64,000 nucleotides of DNA from Bartonella birtlesii IBS 325 (GTDB lineage Bacteria; Pseudomonadota; Alphaproteobacteria; Rhizobiales; Rhizobiaceae), in the NCBI RefSeq assembly GCF_000273375.1, contig NZ_CM001557.1, positions 753,625-817,624 on the forward strand. Reading direction: 5' to 3'. Of the stretch, positions 19,497 to 30,152 are shown piece after piece. The notes under the pieces were generated by a model. That model made no database searches and had not been told where the DNA came from. It worked only from the letters and a program-made list of their open reading frames with translations. The number at the start of each line of letters is the position of its first letter. Within the stretch, counting starts at the first letter, position 1. The translations under genes and the position numbers were made by a program.

Positions 19497-21085
19497 CAAA
19501 TTTGCTTTCAGTACGTGATTTTTCGATTGCTTTGTGCCAAGAACAAGAAAAAAGATATATTCTTGATCAAGTTGCTTTTGAAATTAAAGAAGGAGAGACA
19601 ATTGCACTGGTGGGAGAGTCTGGTTCTGGGAAATCAGTAACAGCATTATCTATTTTGCAATTATTACCTTTTTTGAAAACACTTTATCAATCGGGCGAAA
19701 TTATTTTTAACAATCAAAATTTATTGAAGCAGAAAAAAGAAGATTTACAAAAAATTCGTGGTAAAGATATTGCTATGATTTTTCAGGAGCCGATGACTGC
19801 TCTTAATCCTTTGCATACTATAGAACAGCAAATAGCTGAAGTTCTCAGAATGCATACAGACTTAAAAAGACACGCACTGCGTGCGCGTGTTATCGATTTA
19901 TTGACAAAAGTAGAAATTCATGAACCACAAAAACATTTCAATTCACTTCCTCATCAATTGTCAGGAGGGCAAAGACAACGGGTGATGATTGCGATGGCGC
20001 TTGCCAATAGCCCACGTTTGCTGATTGCTGATGAGCCAACCACGGCGCTTGATGTAACTGTTCAAGCGCGAATTCTTGAACTTTTAGTACAACTTAAAAA
20101 GCAAAACAACATGTCGATGCTTTTTATTACCCATAACCTGGCTATTGTACGTCGTATTGCGGATCGTGTTTACGTAATGAGAAAAGGAAAAATTGTTGAA
20201 AGTGGTCCAACGAACCAATTGTTTGAAAATCCTCAACAACCCTATACAAAACAATTATTGGCAGCGGAACTGAAAGGCAATCCCCTTCAAGCAGACGGGA
20301 ATGCACCCATTTTGGTACAAGGTAAAAAAATTCGTGTTTTGTTTCCAATTAAAAAAGGGCTATTACGGCGAACAATAGGGCATATAAAGGCTGTTCAGGA
20401 TATAGATATTACAATTCGTGTTGGTCAAACAGTTGGTGTTGTAGGGGAGTCAGGGTCAGGAAAAACAACATTAGGACTTGCACTGATACGGATGTTATCT
20501 TCTAAGGGACAGATTATCTTTGATGATATTGATATAAGCGATTTTACTTTTAAAAAAATGCGTTCATTGCGTCGCCATATTCAGATCGTTTTTCAAGATC
20601 CTTTTGGCTCACTTTCCCCACGCATGTCTGTGGGTGAAATTATTGCTGAAGGGTTATCAATTCATGAACCGCAGCTTTCTTCGTTTGGGCGTAATGATTG
20701 TGTGATTGAAGCTCTGCGTGAAGTGAATCTCGACCCTTCTGTCCGTTATCGTTATCCCCATGAGTTTTCCGGTGGACAGAGGCAACGGATTGCTCTTGCA
20801 CGTGCAATTATCCTTAAGCCGCGCTTTATTGTACTTGATGAACCAACATCTTCTCTTGATGTAAGTGTACAAGCACAAATTATTGATCTTTTGTGTCATC
20901 TACAACAAAAATATCATTTAGGTTATCTATTTATTAGTCACGATTTGAAAGTTGTTAAAGCACTTTCACATGAAGTTCTTGTTATGCGCAATGGAAAGAT
21001 GGTTGAATATGGTCCTGCTGATCGTATTTTTTCTTCTCCCCAAAATCCTTATACGCAAAGCTTGATGTCTGCAGCATTTGCATGA
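19493..21085 (+). CDS. yejF: Microcin C/peptide ABC transporter ATP-binding protein YejF
   Basis: This is a fused double ATPase of 530 residues that powers the Yej importer. The first domain has Walker A GESGSGKS, signature LSGGQRQR and Walker B LLIADEPTTALD. The second has GESGSGKT, FSGGQRQR and FIVLDEPTSSLD. Both carry the oligopeptide C-terminal pattern ending NPQQPYTKQLL or NPYTQSLM. Full length and intact. It is the last gene of the unit; an AT-rich gap follows with a 14-bp palindrome AGAAGAATTCTTCT at 21130-21143. Confidence 0.96.
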   Translation: MTNLLSVRDFSIALCQEQEKRYILDQVAFEIKEGETIALVGESGSGKSVTALSILQLLPFLKTLYQSGEIIFNNQNLLKQKKEDLQKIRGKDIAMIFQEPMTALNPLHTIEQQIAEVLRMHTDLKRHALRARVIDLLTKVEIHEPQKHFNSLPHQLSGGQRQRVMIAMALANSPRLLIADEPTTALDVTVQARILELLVQLKKQNNMSMLFITHNLAIVRRIADRVYVMRKGKIVESGPTNQLFENPQQPYTKQLLAAELKGNPLQADGNAPILVQGKKIRVLFPIKKGLLRRTIGHIKAVQDIDITIRVGQTVGVVGESGSGKTTLGLALIRMLSSKGQIIFDDIDISDFTFKKMRSLRRHIQIVFQDPFGSLSPRMSVGEIIAEGLSIHEPQLSSFGRNDCVIEALREVNLDPSVRYRYPHEFSGGQRQRIALARAIILKPRFIVLDEPTSSLDVSVQAQIIDLLCHLQQKYHLGYLFISHDLKVVKALSHEVLVMRNGKMVEYGPADRIFSSPQNPYTQSLMSAAFA

Positions 21086-21303
21086 GAATCTTCTTACTTA
21101 TAGGTCATAATTTCAAATTTCTTTATAAAAGAAGAATTCTTCTCACTAATATTTTTATTTTTTTGTGATCAGTTTAAGTGCTCTTAGTTATTTATAATAT
21201 TTGGATATGATTTGCAGTGTCATACTGATAATTTCTGCTTCAGTGTATCTTAAGAGAATGCTACAAGCTAGTAGAGGTAAACATCATTATGTCTTTCAAA
21301 TTC

Positions 21304-22080
21304 TTAAATAGTTTCTGTATTTACACTGGAAACTGACCGTTTATAGGTAATAATATTAAATTGTGCGGATAATCCATTATAGAGAAGGATTTTTCCCACC
21401 AACGGTTCGCCAATATTTGTGATGAGTTTAATGGCTTCCATTGCTTGGAGTGTTCCAATAACTCCTGGTAAAATACCAATGATTCCAGTTTCAGCACATG
21501 TTGGGAGAATGCCAAGGGCAGGCGGGTTTGGAAATAAGTCACGATAGTGAGGATTATTGTTTTTATAAGGCATAAGCACTGTCAATGAGCCGCTAAAACG
21601 TTCTACAGCGCCGCTTATTAAAGGTTTTTCGCATTGAGCGGCATGATCAGCAAGCAAATAACGTGTGATAAAATTATCGCATCCATCAACAATGATATGG
21701 TAGGCATTTAGTAATCTATCCACATTACTTTTATCCAAACGCATATTATGTTTTTCAACTGTAACATGGGGGTTTATGTCTTTTATAAAAGCTGTAGCGC
21801 TATCCGTTTTGTAGTGATGAATTGTGCTAGTTTTGTGAATCACTTGACGTTGTAAATTGGAAAGCGAAACGATATCATCATCGACAATTCCAAGGGTACC
21901 AACGCCTGCGGCAGCTAAATAGGTTAAGATAGGAGCACCAAGTCCACCAGCGCCAACAACAAGAACACGGGCAGCTTTAAGTTTTTGTTGTCCTGCTCCA
22001 CCAATTTCAGGTAGAATAATGTGACGTGCATAGCGTTCGATTTCTTCACTGCTTAATTTTGTATCAACGTCTTGTTTCAT
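21304..22080 (-). CDS. moeB: MoeB/ThiF family adenylyltransferase
   Basis: This is an E1-like enzyme that adenylates the C-terminal glycine of a small sulfur-carrier protein (MoaD or ThiS). The ATP loop is VLVVGAGGLGAPILTYLAAAGVG, followed by DDDIVSLSNLQRQVIH, with the conserved Asp in GCDNFITRYLLAD and the catalytic-region Cys in LPTCAETGIIGILPG. The 258 residues contain no rhodanese domain. Whether it serves molybdopterin or thiamine cannot be told from the neighbours: gshB lies divergently on the right and yejF on the left. Confidence 0.88.
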   Translation of the reverse strand: MKQDVDTKLSSEEIERYARHIILPEIGGAGQQKLKAARVLVVGAGGLGAPILTYLAAAGVGTLGIVDDDIVSLSNLQRQVIHKTSTIHHYKTDSATAFIKDINPHVTVEKHNMRLDKSNVDRLLNAYHIIVDGCDNFITRYLLADHAAQCEKPLISGAVERFSGSLTVLMPYKNNNPHYRDLFPNPPALGILPTCAETGIIGILPGVIGTLQAMEAIKLITNIGEPLVGKILLYNGLSAQFNIITYKRSVSSVNTETI

Positions 22081-22168
22081 AGGCTTTCTCTTAGCATAGT
22101 TTTTTTTATTATTTACTGAGTTTATAGTGCATAGACCAGTTCGCTTTTACTATAGGGAGGTTTTATTC

Positions 22169-23107
22169 ATGAAAATTGCCATTCAGATGGATCATATTTC
22201 AACCATTCAGATTCAGGGGGATACAACATTTGCACTTGCTTTAGCAGCGCAAGAACGCGGACATACTCTTTTTCATTATACACCGGATCGTTTATCTATG
22301 CGCGATGGTTGTGTGATTGCATGGCTGGAATCATTAACGGTGCGTGATGAAGAAGGGAACCATTATCAATTAGGTAAGCCTTTCCGTACACAATTGATGG
22401 ATATGGATGTGATTCTTTTACGCCAAGACCCTCCTTTTGATCTCAATTATATTACCACAACACACCTGTTAGAACGCATTCATCCTCAGACGTTGGTGGT
22501 GAATGATCCAGCATGGGTGCGTAATAGTCCAGAAAAAATTTTTGTAACGGAATTTCCTGATTTGATGCCAGAGACTTTAGTGACCAAAGACATTGAAGAA
22601 ATTATGGCTTTTAGAGACACATTTGGTGATATTATTGTAAAACCACTTTATGGCAATGGGGGGGCTGGTGTTTTCCATTTGAAACAGGATGATCGTAATT
22701 TAGCATCACTCTTAGAAATGTTTGGACAAATTTACCGCGAACCTTTTATTGTTCAGCGCTATTTAGACACAGTACGAAAAGGAGATAAACGAATTATTTT
22801 GCTTGATGGTATGCCTGTAGGAGCGATTAATCGGATTGCTGCAGAAACGGATGTTCGCTCGAACATGCATGTTGGAGGTCGTGCAGAAAATGTTGAGTTA
22901 ACAAAACGTGATTACGAAATTTGCGAACGTATTGGTTCAATTTTAAAGGAACGCGGACTTCTTTTTGTGGGCATTGATGTGATTGGAAATTATATAACAG
23001 AAATCAATGTAACATCTCCTACTGGAATTCGTGAAATTAAACATTTCTGTGGTACAGATGTTGCGCATCTTTTTTGGGATGTGATTGAGTTTAAACGTGC
23101 AAATTAA
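22169..23107 (+). CDS. gshB: Glutathione synthetase
   Basis: GshB joins gamma-glutamylcysteine to glycine. The 312-residue protein is an ATP-grasp enzyme with the N-terminal substrate region [18 protein letters not shown] and [13 protein letters not shown], the ATP-grasp core [15 protein letters not shown], and the C-terminal [13 protein letters not shown] chose the ATG at 22169, which has GGGAGG 8 bases upstream; an in-frame ATG at 22127 would add a non-family leader. It is divergent from the MoeB-like gene. Confidence 0.96.
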   Translation: MKIAIQMDHISTIQIQGDTTFALALAAQERGHTLFHYTPDRLSMRDGCVIAWLESLTVRDEEGNHYQLGKPFRTQLMDMDVILLRQDPPFDLNYITTTHLLERIHPQTLVVNDPAWVRNSPEKIFVTEFPDLMPETLVTKDIEEIMAFRDTFGDIIVKPLYGNGGAGVFHLKQDDRNLASLLEMFGQIYREPFIVQRYLDTVRKGDKRIILLDGMPVGAINRIAAETDVRSNMHVGGRAENVELTKRDYEICERIGSILKERGLLFVGIDVIGNYITEINVTSPTGIREIKHFCGTDVAHLFWDVIEFKRAN

Positions 23108-23259
23108 ATTTATCTGAATAAAGAGTTTAAACATAATCATTTGAAAAAATGAACAATGTTACTTTTTTATATTTGTTATACTGCAAATATGAACTAGAAT
23201 TGAAATTGTCATAGAATAAAAGCAAGAGAATTTGTTTCATATTTTTAAGGAGTTTATAA

Positions 23260-24306
23260 ATGGGTAGATTTTTATCAGTTGGGGTGGGACTGATTTTCAC
23301 GTTATTGTTCTCAGTGAATGTGAGCAATGCACGTGATCAAATTCAGATGACTGGTTCATCTACAGTTTTGCCTTATCAAAAGATTGTTGCTGAAGCATTT
23401 GGAGAGATGTATCCGCAGTTTAAAGTGCCTGTTATCGAATCGGGTGGAACGGGTGCTGGTATCAAAGAATTTTGCCGTGGCATTGGGGAGAACACCATTG
23501 ATATTGTTAATGCTTCGCGAGCAATGAAGCCTAGTGAATTACAATCTTGTTTTGATGCTGGTGTAAAAGATGTTGAAGAGATACGCATTGGATATGATGG
23601 CATTGTTTTTGCAACAGATATAAACGGTCCTGATTGGAAATTGCAACCAGTAGATGTTTACAGGGCACTTGCTGCTCGGATTATAAAAGACGGCAAATTG
23701 CAGACCAATAACGTTTCGAAATGGAGCGAGATCAATAGTATTCTTCCCGATTGGACGATAGCAGCTTATATTCCTGGAGAAAAACATGGAACGCGTGAAG
23801 TTTTTGAAGAAAAATTGTTAGCTGCAGGCTGTAAGGAGAGTGGAGCAGTGGATGCGATGAAGTCTTTGGGGATGGATGATAAGGCAATACACGCTGCTTG
23901 TATTGCTGTGCGTAAGGATGGCAAAGCCATTGATATTGATGGTGATTATTCTGAAACATTTGCGCGTCTTACTTCTAATAAAACCGGAGTTGGTGTTTTT
24001 GGTTTATCTTTTTATCAAAATAATGCTGATAAGCTAAAGGTTGCAGATATTAATGGTGTTGTACCAACCGTTGAAACAATCTCTAGTGGTCAATATCCAG
24101 TTTCTCGTCCACTTTTTTTCTATATTAAGAAAGCGCATTTAGGTATTACTCTTGGGTTGCGAGAATATGTTGACTTTTTCCTTTCTGATCAAATGATTGG
24201 TCCAGATAGTCCTTTGGCTGAATATGGTTTGATTATTGCTTCTGAAAAGGAGCGCCAAACCCAGCGTTCTGCTTTTTCTGCTGGTCGTGTGATGATGTTG
24301 AAATAA
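23260..24306 (+). CDS. pstS: Phosphate ABC transporter substrate-binding protein PstS
   Basis: This is the periplasmic phosphate-binding protein, 348 residues. A signal peptide (residues 1-24, ending VSNA) is followed by the phosphate-site motif MTGSSTVLPY and ESGGTGAGIKEFCRG. The type with WKLQPVDVYRALA and a C-terminal helix is the one seen in Rhizobiales. It opens the pstSCAB-phoU operon. AAGGAG sits 7 bases upstream of the start. A TTGTCAT at about 23207 resembles half of a Pho box, but the second half is not convincing. Confidence 0.95.
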   Translation: MGRFLSVGVGLIFTLLFSVNVSNARDQIQMTGSSTVLPYQKIVAEAFGEMYPQFKVPVIESGGTGAGIKEFCRGIGENTIDIVNASRAMKPSELQSCFDAGVKDVEEIRIGYDGIVFATDINGPDWKLQPVDVYRALAARIIKDGKLQTNNVSKWSEINSILPDWTIAAYIPGEKHGTREVFEEKLLAAGCKESGAVDAMKSLGMDDKAIHAACIAVRKDGKAIDIDGDYSETFARLTSNKTGVGVFGLSFYQNNADKLKVADINGVVPTVETISSGQYPVSRPLFFYIKKAHLGITLGLREYVDFFLSDQMIGPDSPLAEYGLIIASEKERQTQRSAFSAGRVMMLK

Positions 24307-24369
24307 TTTTCTAGATTTGTCAGTATAGATATTTTCTGTGCTGCTTTTTTGTAGAAATTGAAAGACAAT

Positions 24370-25830
24370 ATGAGCATTTCCTTCATTATTTTTCTTTTAC
24401 TGATTCTTGGACTTGTTGGTTTTTATCTTTCTTATATGCGGGCCCGCACTCTTGAATACACACAATGCAAGATGCATTCTCGTGCCTGTTATTATGGGTG
24501 GTGGGCATTTTTAATAACAGTTATTCCACCTCTTATTTTTTTAATTTTTTGGGATGGTGGGAGTATAATTTATTTAGAGTATAATGCTTCGCGGGAGGTT
24601 GAGGCATATAGTGCACAGATAACGCAGCCTATGAATCATGAGCTACTTTGGGGAACGCTTCGAAGTCTGGTTAAGATGCTTCATCGCTTTGATGGGGATC
24701 TTGTTAGTGCTTCGTATGAGGAGGTACAGGCACAATTATTCGCGAAAGGGCTGATTTTACCTCACGAAGCATCAAATGGTTTATTAAGGATAGCACAGTC
24801 ATGGGTATCTTTTTCTAAAAAGCTTCAATTTATTGGTCATGTTTTTCTTTTTGTTATTGCATCCTTTGGTTTTATTTGTGGAATGATGCAAATTGCTCCA
24901 CATCACCGCGCACGCAATAAGGTTGAGAATTTGATTGTTATTGGGTTGGCTTGTGCATCTATTGTTGCAGTTTTGACAACAATAGCTATTGCGCTTTCCA
25001 TGTTTTTTCAAACAGTGACTTTTTTTCAGTCTGTGTCCTTTTCGAATTTCTTTTTTGGAACGGTTTGGGATCCGCGTTTTTCAGTGGAAAGTTCGGGAAG
25101 TGAAGTAGGGCAATTTGGTTTAATCCCACTACTTGCTGGCACACTTTATATTGCATTTGTCGCAATGCTTTTTGCTGTGCCAGTAGGATTATTTTCTGCT
25201 CTTTATATGGCTGAATATGCTTCGTCTCGATTACGCTCAATAGTAAAGCCATTATTAGAAGTTCTTGCTGGTATTCCAACCATTGTTTATGGTTTTTTTG
25301 CTTTGAAGGTTGTTGGGCCATTTTTACGCGATCTCTCTGTTTCTCTCTCTGGTGGTTTTGGGTTTATTATGGCGCAAAGTGTTTTAACCGCTGGAGTTGT
25401 AATGGGCATAATGTTGATACCTTTTGTTTCCTCTTTGTCAGATGATGTTATTACAGCTGTTCCACGCATTTTGCGTGAAGGTTCCTATGGTTTAGGAGCA
25501 ACGCAATCGGAAACGATTAAAAAAGTGGTTATACCAGCAGCTCTTCCAGGAATTATGGGAGCGATTTTGTTGACAGCATCACGTGCAATTGGAGAGACAA
25601 TGATTGTGGTTTTGGCGGCAGGTGTTGCAGCAAACTTAACACTTAATCCATTTGAAGCGATGACCACGATGACGGTTAAGATTGTTAATCAATTGACCGG
25701 TGATCTTGAATTTAATTCTCCCCAAACTCTTGTTGCTTTTGCTTTAGGGATGACACTCTTTATTATGACTCTTTTGATGAATATTCTTGCTCTTTATATT
25801 GTGCGTAAATATCGGGAACAATATGAATGA
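24370..25830 (+). CDS. pstC: Phosphate ABC transporter permease PstC
   Basis: This is an inner-membrane permease of the high-affinity phosphate importer, 486 residues. It is the long Rhizobiales form, with an N-terminal helix, a roughly 100-residue periplasmic region and then the core permease. The conserved core includes VPVGLFSALYMAEYAS, LAGIPTIVYGFFAL and the ATPase-contacting GLGATQSETIKKVVIPAALPGI. ATG at 24370 (MSISFIIFLL) is preferred; an ATG 12 bases upstream is also in frame. Its stop overlaps the pstA start (ATGA). Confidence 0.95.
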   Translation: MSISFIIFLLLILGLVGFYLSYMRARTLEYTQCKMHSRACYYGWWAFLITVIPPLIFLIFWDGGSIIYLEYNASREVEAYSAQITQPMNHELLWGTLRSLVKMLHRFDGDLVSASYEEVQAQLFAKGLILPHEASNGLLRIAQSWVSFSKKLQFIGHVFLFVIASFGFICGMMQIAPHHRARNKVENLIVIGLACASIVAVLTTIAIALSMFFQTVTFFQSVSFSNFFFGTVWDPRFSVESSGSEVGQFGLIPLLAGTLYIAFVAMLFAVPVGLFSALYMAEYASSRLRSIVKPLLEVLAGIPTIVYGFFALKVVGPFLRDLSVSLSGGFGFIMAQSVLTAGVVMGIMLIPFVSSLSDDVITAVPRILREGSYGLGATQSETIKKVVIPAALPGIMGAILLTASRAIGETMIVVLAAGVAANLTLNPFEAMTTMTVKIVNQLTGDLEFNSPQTLVAFALGMTLFIMTLLMNILALYIVRKYREQYE

Positions 25831-27118
25831 ATAAAGATTTTCTTTTCTCTCGTCGCAATATTGGACTCAAACGTCGATATCGGGCTGAATGTCGTTTTCG
25901 CGCCTATGGTGTAATTGCTATTTTTATTGGTTTGTTTTTTTATTTGCGCTTTTATGGTCTATCATTAGTCAAGGTTATACAGCATTTTTTCAAAGTGAAA
26001 TGACTTTATCGATTTATTTGGATGAGAAGATTATTGATCCAAGTGGTCAGCATGCAACAAATCCACAGATACTCATAACGGCCAATTATCCTCTTCTGGT
26101 GCGCAATGCTTTAGTAAAAAAGCTTGGTATAGATCAAAATGATCGGGCATCACTACGGGATATTAGCCGTATGTTTTCAAGTGGTGTACGTGTTCAACTA
26201 CGTGAAATGGTGACAAAAAATCCACAATTGATTGGTACAATGCAAAAAATCAAAGTCTTAGTGGCAGCGGATATTGATTCTGCTTATAAGGGACAGATTG
26301 ATTTGCGTGTAGCAGAAAAAAATCGCAAAGTTTCTAATCGCCAAATAGAATGGATAAAACGCTTAGCGCACGATGGTACGCTTTATAAGACATTTAATTT
26401 TGGTTTTTTTACATTTGGTGCCTCAAGTCGTCCTGAGACTGCAGGATTAGGTGTTGCAATTATTGGCTCTGTTTACATGATAGCTATAGTTTTACTGCTT
26501 TCACTTCCTATAGGGATCGCAACTGCAGTTTATTTAGAAGAATATGCGCACAAAAATAAATTTACAGACTTTATTGAAGTGAATATTAATAATCTTGCAG
26601 CTGTACCTTCTATTGTTTTTGGTTTATTGGGGCTTTCTGTTTTTGTTAATTTTTTTGGGCTACCACGATCAGCCTCTTTTGTTGGCGGGCTTGTTTTAGC
26701 TCTTATGACACTTCCAACAATTATCATTGCTACCCGTTCTGCTTTGCGGGCTGTTCCTCTTTCTATTCGCTCGGCTGCTTTAGGTTTAGGAGCATCAAAA
26801 ACACAAATGGTTTTTCACCATGTTATTCCTTTAGCTGCTCCTGGTATTTTGACTGGCACGATTATTGGTGTGGCGCAGGCTTTAGGTGAAACAGCACCTC
26901 TACTTTTAATTGGAATGGTTGCTTTTGTTGTCAATATTCCTACTACCCCTATGGATCCAGCAACAGCTTTGCCTGTCCAAATTTTCATGTGGGCGGGAGA
27001 AGCAGAGCGTGCCTTTGTTGAAAAGACATCAGGTGCTATTATTGTATTAATGACTTTTCTTGCGATCATGAATATTTCTGCGGTTTTTTTACGTCGAAGA
27101 TTTGAACGACACCAATAA
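25827..27118 (+). CDS. pstA: Phosphate ABC transporter permease PstA, frameshifted near the N-terminus
   Basis: This is the second phosphate permease. The core is intact: LSLPIGIATAVYLEEYA, NNLAAVPSIVFGLLGL and GLGASKTQMVFHHVIPLAAPGI. The natural start at 25827 overlaps the pstC stop and reads MNKDFLFSRRNIGLKRRYRA. It then leaves the frame at a run of seven T at 25935-25941. An eighth T gives IGLFFLFALLWSIISQGYTAF, matching the family and producing 430 residues. Without it, the longest open frame begins at the ATG at 25889, with an aberrant N-terminus. Expression from the operon probably still yields PstA if the run is really eight. Confidence 0.93.
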
Positions 27119-27194
27119 TTTCAATCAAGCAGTCACTTCGATAAAATATTCATTGTGATAAGATTTATGTTTTTAAATAAGGTGAGTTTTTATA

Positions 27195-27953
27195 ATGAAA
27201 ATTAAAATGCGTGGTCAGGATGTGAAGGTTTTTTATGGGAAAAAAGAAGCACTTCATGGTATTACTCTTGATATTCCTGAACATCAGGTCACGGCTTTGA
27301 TAGGTCCTTCAGGCTGCGGAAAGTCAACTTTCTTGCGTTGTTTTAATCGTATGAATGATATGATTGAAGACGCTAAAATAACCGGTCTTATTACCTTAGA
27401 TGGGGAAAATATTTATGATCAGAGGATTGATGTTGTAGAGTTACGTGCCCGTGTAGGGATGGTTTTTCAAAAGCCTAGTCCTTTTCCAAAATCTATATTT
27501 GAGAATGTTGCCTATGGTCCACGCATTCATGGTTTAGTGAAATCGCGTGCTGAATTGCATGATGTGGTTGAAAAAAGTTTGAGGCAGGCGGGTTTATTTG
27601 AGGAAGTAAAAGATCGTCTTCATGAGGCGGGTACAAGTTTATCAGGAGGACAGCAACAGCGTTTATGTATTGCGCGTGCTATTGCCGTTAGTCCTGAAGT
27701 TATTTTGATGGATGAACCCTGTTCGGCTCTTGATCCAATTGCGACAGCACGGATTGAAGAGCTTATCGATGCATTACGTCAAAATTATACCATTGTTATT
27801 GTGACACACTCTATGCAACAGGCAGCACGTGTTTCTCAATATACAGCTATGTTTCATTTAGGACATTTGGTAGAAGTTGGTGCGACAGAGATGATCTTCA
27901 CTTCACCAAAAGAACAACGTACACAAGATTATATTACGGGGCGTTTTGGATAG
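27195..27953 (+). CDS. pstB: Phosphate ABC transporter ATP-binding protein PstB
   Basis: This is the ATPase of the phosphate importer, 252 residues. Walker A is GPSGCGKST, the signature LSGGQQQR and Walker [13 protein letters not shown], with the PstB-type Q-loop region [17 protein letters not shown]. The start has AAGGTGAG upstream. It lies 76 bases after pstA and 21 before phoU. Confidence 0.97.
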   Translation: MKIKMRGQDVKVFYGKKEALHGITLDIPEHQVTALIGPSGCGKSTFLRCFNRMNDMIEDAKITGLITLDGENIYDQRIDVVELRARVGMVFQKPSPFPKSIFENVAYGPRIHGLVKSRAELHDVVEKSLRQAGLFEEVKDRLHEAGTSLSGGQQQRLCIARAIAVSPEVILMDEPCSALDPIATARIEELIDALRQNYTIVIVTHSMQQAARVSQYTAMFHLGHLVEVGATEMIFTSPKEQRTQDYITGRFG

Positions 27954-27974
27954 GTGAATTGAGGAGTATAAGAT

Positions 27975-28697
27975 ATGTCTATGAACCATACTGTTCGTTC
28001 GTATGATACAGAATTAAAATATTTAAAAGCAAGGATTACAGAAATGGGTAATCACGCAGTAGGAATGATTGAACGTTCTGTTGCGTCGATTGTCTGTAGT
28101 GATCTTCAACTTGCAACGGCAGTTATTGCCGATGATTTATTTTTGGATGAAGCAGAACGTGACATTGATGAGAAGGCCATTACTATTATTTGTAAACGCC
28201 AACCTATGGCTGTTGATCTGCGTGAAATTATTGGAGCCATTCGTATTTCTTCTGATCTTGAGCGGATTGGGGACATGGCCAAAAATATTGCAAAGCGAAC
28301 GGTCGCACTTTCACAAACACATCAATCTGCTGCGTTTTATCATGGGCTTGAAACAATTACTGCTTTAGCACTTAGTCAGTTAAAGGAAGTATTGAATGCT
28401 TATAAAAGCCGTTTATTGGAACGTGTTGATGCAGTACGTGAGCGTGATGGTAAAATTGATGCTCTATATACTTCCCTTTTTCGTGAACTTTTAACTTATA
28501 TGATGGAGGATATGCGCAATATTACGGTCTGTACACATTTACTTTTTTGTTTAAAAAATATTGAACGAATTGGTGATCATGTTACCAATATTGCGGAAAT
28601 GCTGCATTATATCATAACGGGTTATCATATGTCTTCTGAGCGTCCTCGTGATGATCTTACCTATAAGGTTGGGGTAGGTGAGAAGAAAATAGACTAG
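27975..28697 (+). CDS. phoU: Phosphate signalling regulator PhoU
   Basis: PhoU links the Pst transporter to the PhoR/PhoB signal system and damps phosphate uptake. Two repeated three-helix bundles are visible, each with an E-R-I-G-D metal-binding motif (SSDLERIGDMAKNIAKR and LKNIERIGDHVTNIAEM). Length 240 residues. It closes the pst operon; phoB and phoR are not adjacent within this window. Confidence 0.96.
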   Translation: MSMNHTVRSYDTELKYLKARITEMGNHAVGMIERSVASIVCSDLQLATAVIADDLFLDEAERDIDEKAITIICKRQPMAVDLREIIGAIRISSDLERIGDMAKNIAKRTVALSQTHQSAAFYHGLETITALALSQLKEVLNAYKSRLLERVDAVRERDGKIDALYTSLFRELLTYMMEDMRNITVCTHLLFCLKNIERIGDHVTNIAEMLHYIITGYHMSSERPRDDLTYKVGVGEKKID

Positions 28698-29269
28698 CAT
28701 TTTTCTTTTTATAAAGTCTGTTCAGCTTTTAAATAAGTAAATATAATTGATGTTTATTATAAAAGACATATTATAGTAAGTGCAAAGAAGCAGAGAAAGC
28801 AGTTTTTCAAGTCGATATCACGGATTTTAAATTCTTCATTTGACAGATTTAAATATTGAGTGCTATCGTTATAAATATTTTAGCCGGAGGGGAAGTTTTT
28901 TCTGCTTATTATTTTTAAATTTTTATCGGAGCGGATATCTGTATTGTTTTCATCAATATTGATATAAACAGTTTTAATACTTCAATCTTTTTATCTATAG
29001 AATTGTTTGAAGTTTTTGAAAGTGTGTTATTTTATTGCGATTTAGAGTGTAACGGTTGATGTTGTATAGATACATTTAGCCATTAAGAATGACAGTATTT
29101 ATCTGTAAATTAGGTTTTTTATTTTTTATTGAGTATAAATGTCTTTTAATTACTCCTTGTATTAAAATTTTACTAAGTTGTAACAATTAGCCGTATACTT
29201 TTTTTAAGGATACATTTAAAACGCGCTCAGATTTCGAGTATTCAAAGATATGGGGATGTATTATATAAA
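28698..29269. other. Intergenic, no gene recognised
   Basis: AT-rich spacer of about 570 bases between phoU and the SleB-like gene. No ORF with a ribosome-binding site or RNA gene is visible. Confidence 0.5.
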
Positions 29270-30121
29270 ATGAAAAAAAATTTCTGGACTGTTTTTGTTA
29301 GCTGTTTTCTGGCACCATTTGTTATAGTAGGATGTGCTTCAGATCATCTTAGTGTTGGAAACGTGAATGATAATAAAAAGGCAAAAACAGCAATATACCC
29401 GTTGACCGAGCGTCAATGTCTTATGCGTGCAATGTATTTTGAATCAAATCGTTCCAGCCGTGAGGGGATGATTGCTGTTGGTACTGTTGTTATGAATCGT
29501 GTTAATTCAAGTGCTTACCCAAAAACAATTTGCGGTGTTGTTGGTCAATATAAACAGTTTGCTCCTGGTGTTTTAACGCGTCCTATGACAGAGTCTGCAT
29601 CTGTTGGTCGTGTTAAAGAAGCTGCAGATGCTATTTTACGCGGCGAGCGGGATAAGAAACTTAAAAATGCTAAGTTTTTTCATACCGCGGGTTTATCTTT
29701 CCCTTATAAAAATATGTATTATGTTCGTATTGCAGGGGGAAATGCGTTTTATGAAAAGCGCTCACGTGATGGATCACTTCAGATTCCTACGAATGATCGT
29801 CCCTATAATATTGCTTATGCTTTTGCTCAAGAGCGTTCCGGAAATGCGCCAAGTTTCATGGATGTAACCTTAACAAGTAAAAGAGTAAAAGCAGAGAAAA
29901 GACAAAATGCATCTTCTTCAATAGAGGTAGCGCAGGCAGACAAGGTGCGTACTACAGCTTTTTTTACAGTACAACTTGATAAAGTTCCTATTCCTACATC
30001 AGCACCTCATCGTATAGAGAAAGAAGGAGAGAGCAAAACGATTATAGCTTATGCTGGCCCCTCATCAGAACAGTTAAGTGCAATCATTACAGTGTTAGAA
30101 AAACGGTACAAAAGCCGGTAA
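29270..30121 (+). CDS. SleB/CwlJ-type cell wall hydrolase, probable lipoprotein
   Basis: The 283-residue protein has a signal peptide ending in a lipobox-like VIVGC (Cys at about residue 22), so it is probably a lipoprotein. It then carries a hydrolase_2 (SleB/CwlJ) domain: RAMYFESNRSSREGMIAVGTVVMNRV with the catalytic Glu, then ICGVVGQYKQFAPG. The C-terminal 90 residues are low-complexity. Relatives cleave peptidoglycan, here inferred. It begins a plus-strand group and is 31 bases from the next gene. Confidence 0.87.
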   Translation: MKKNFWTVFVSCFLAPFVIVGCASDHLSVGNVNDNKKAKTAIYPLTERQCLMRAMYFESNRSSREGMIAVGTVVMNRVNSSAYPKTICGVVGQYKQFAPGVLTRPMTESASVGRVKEAADAILRGERDKKLKNAKFFHTAGLSFPYKNMYYVRIAGGNAFYEKRSRDGSLQIPTNDRPYNIAYAFAQERSGNAPSFMDVTLTSKRVKAEKRQNASSSIEVAQADKVRTTAFFTVQLDKVPIPTSAPHRIEKEGESKTIIAYAGPSSEQLSAIITVLEKRYKSR

Positions 30122-30152
30122 TTTTTCATAACCAAAGTAAAGGATATTGGTA

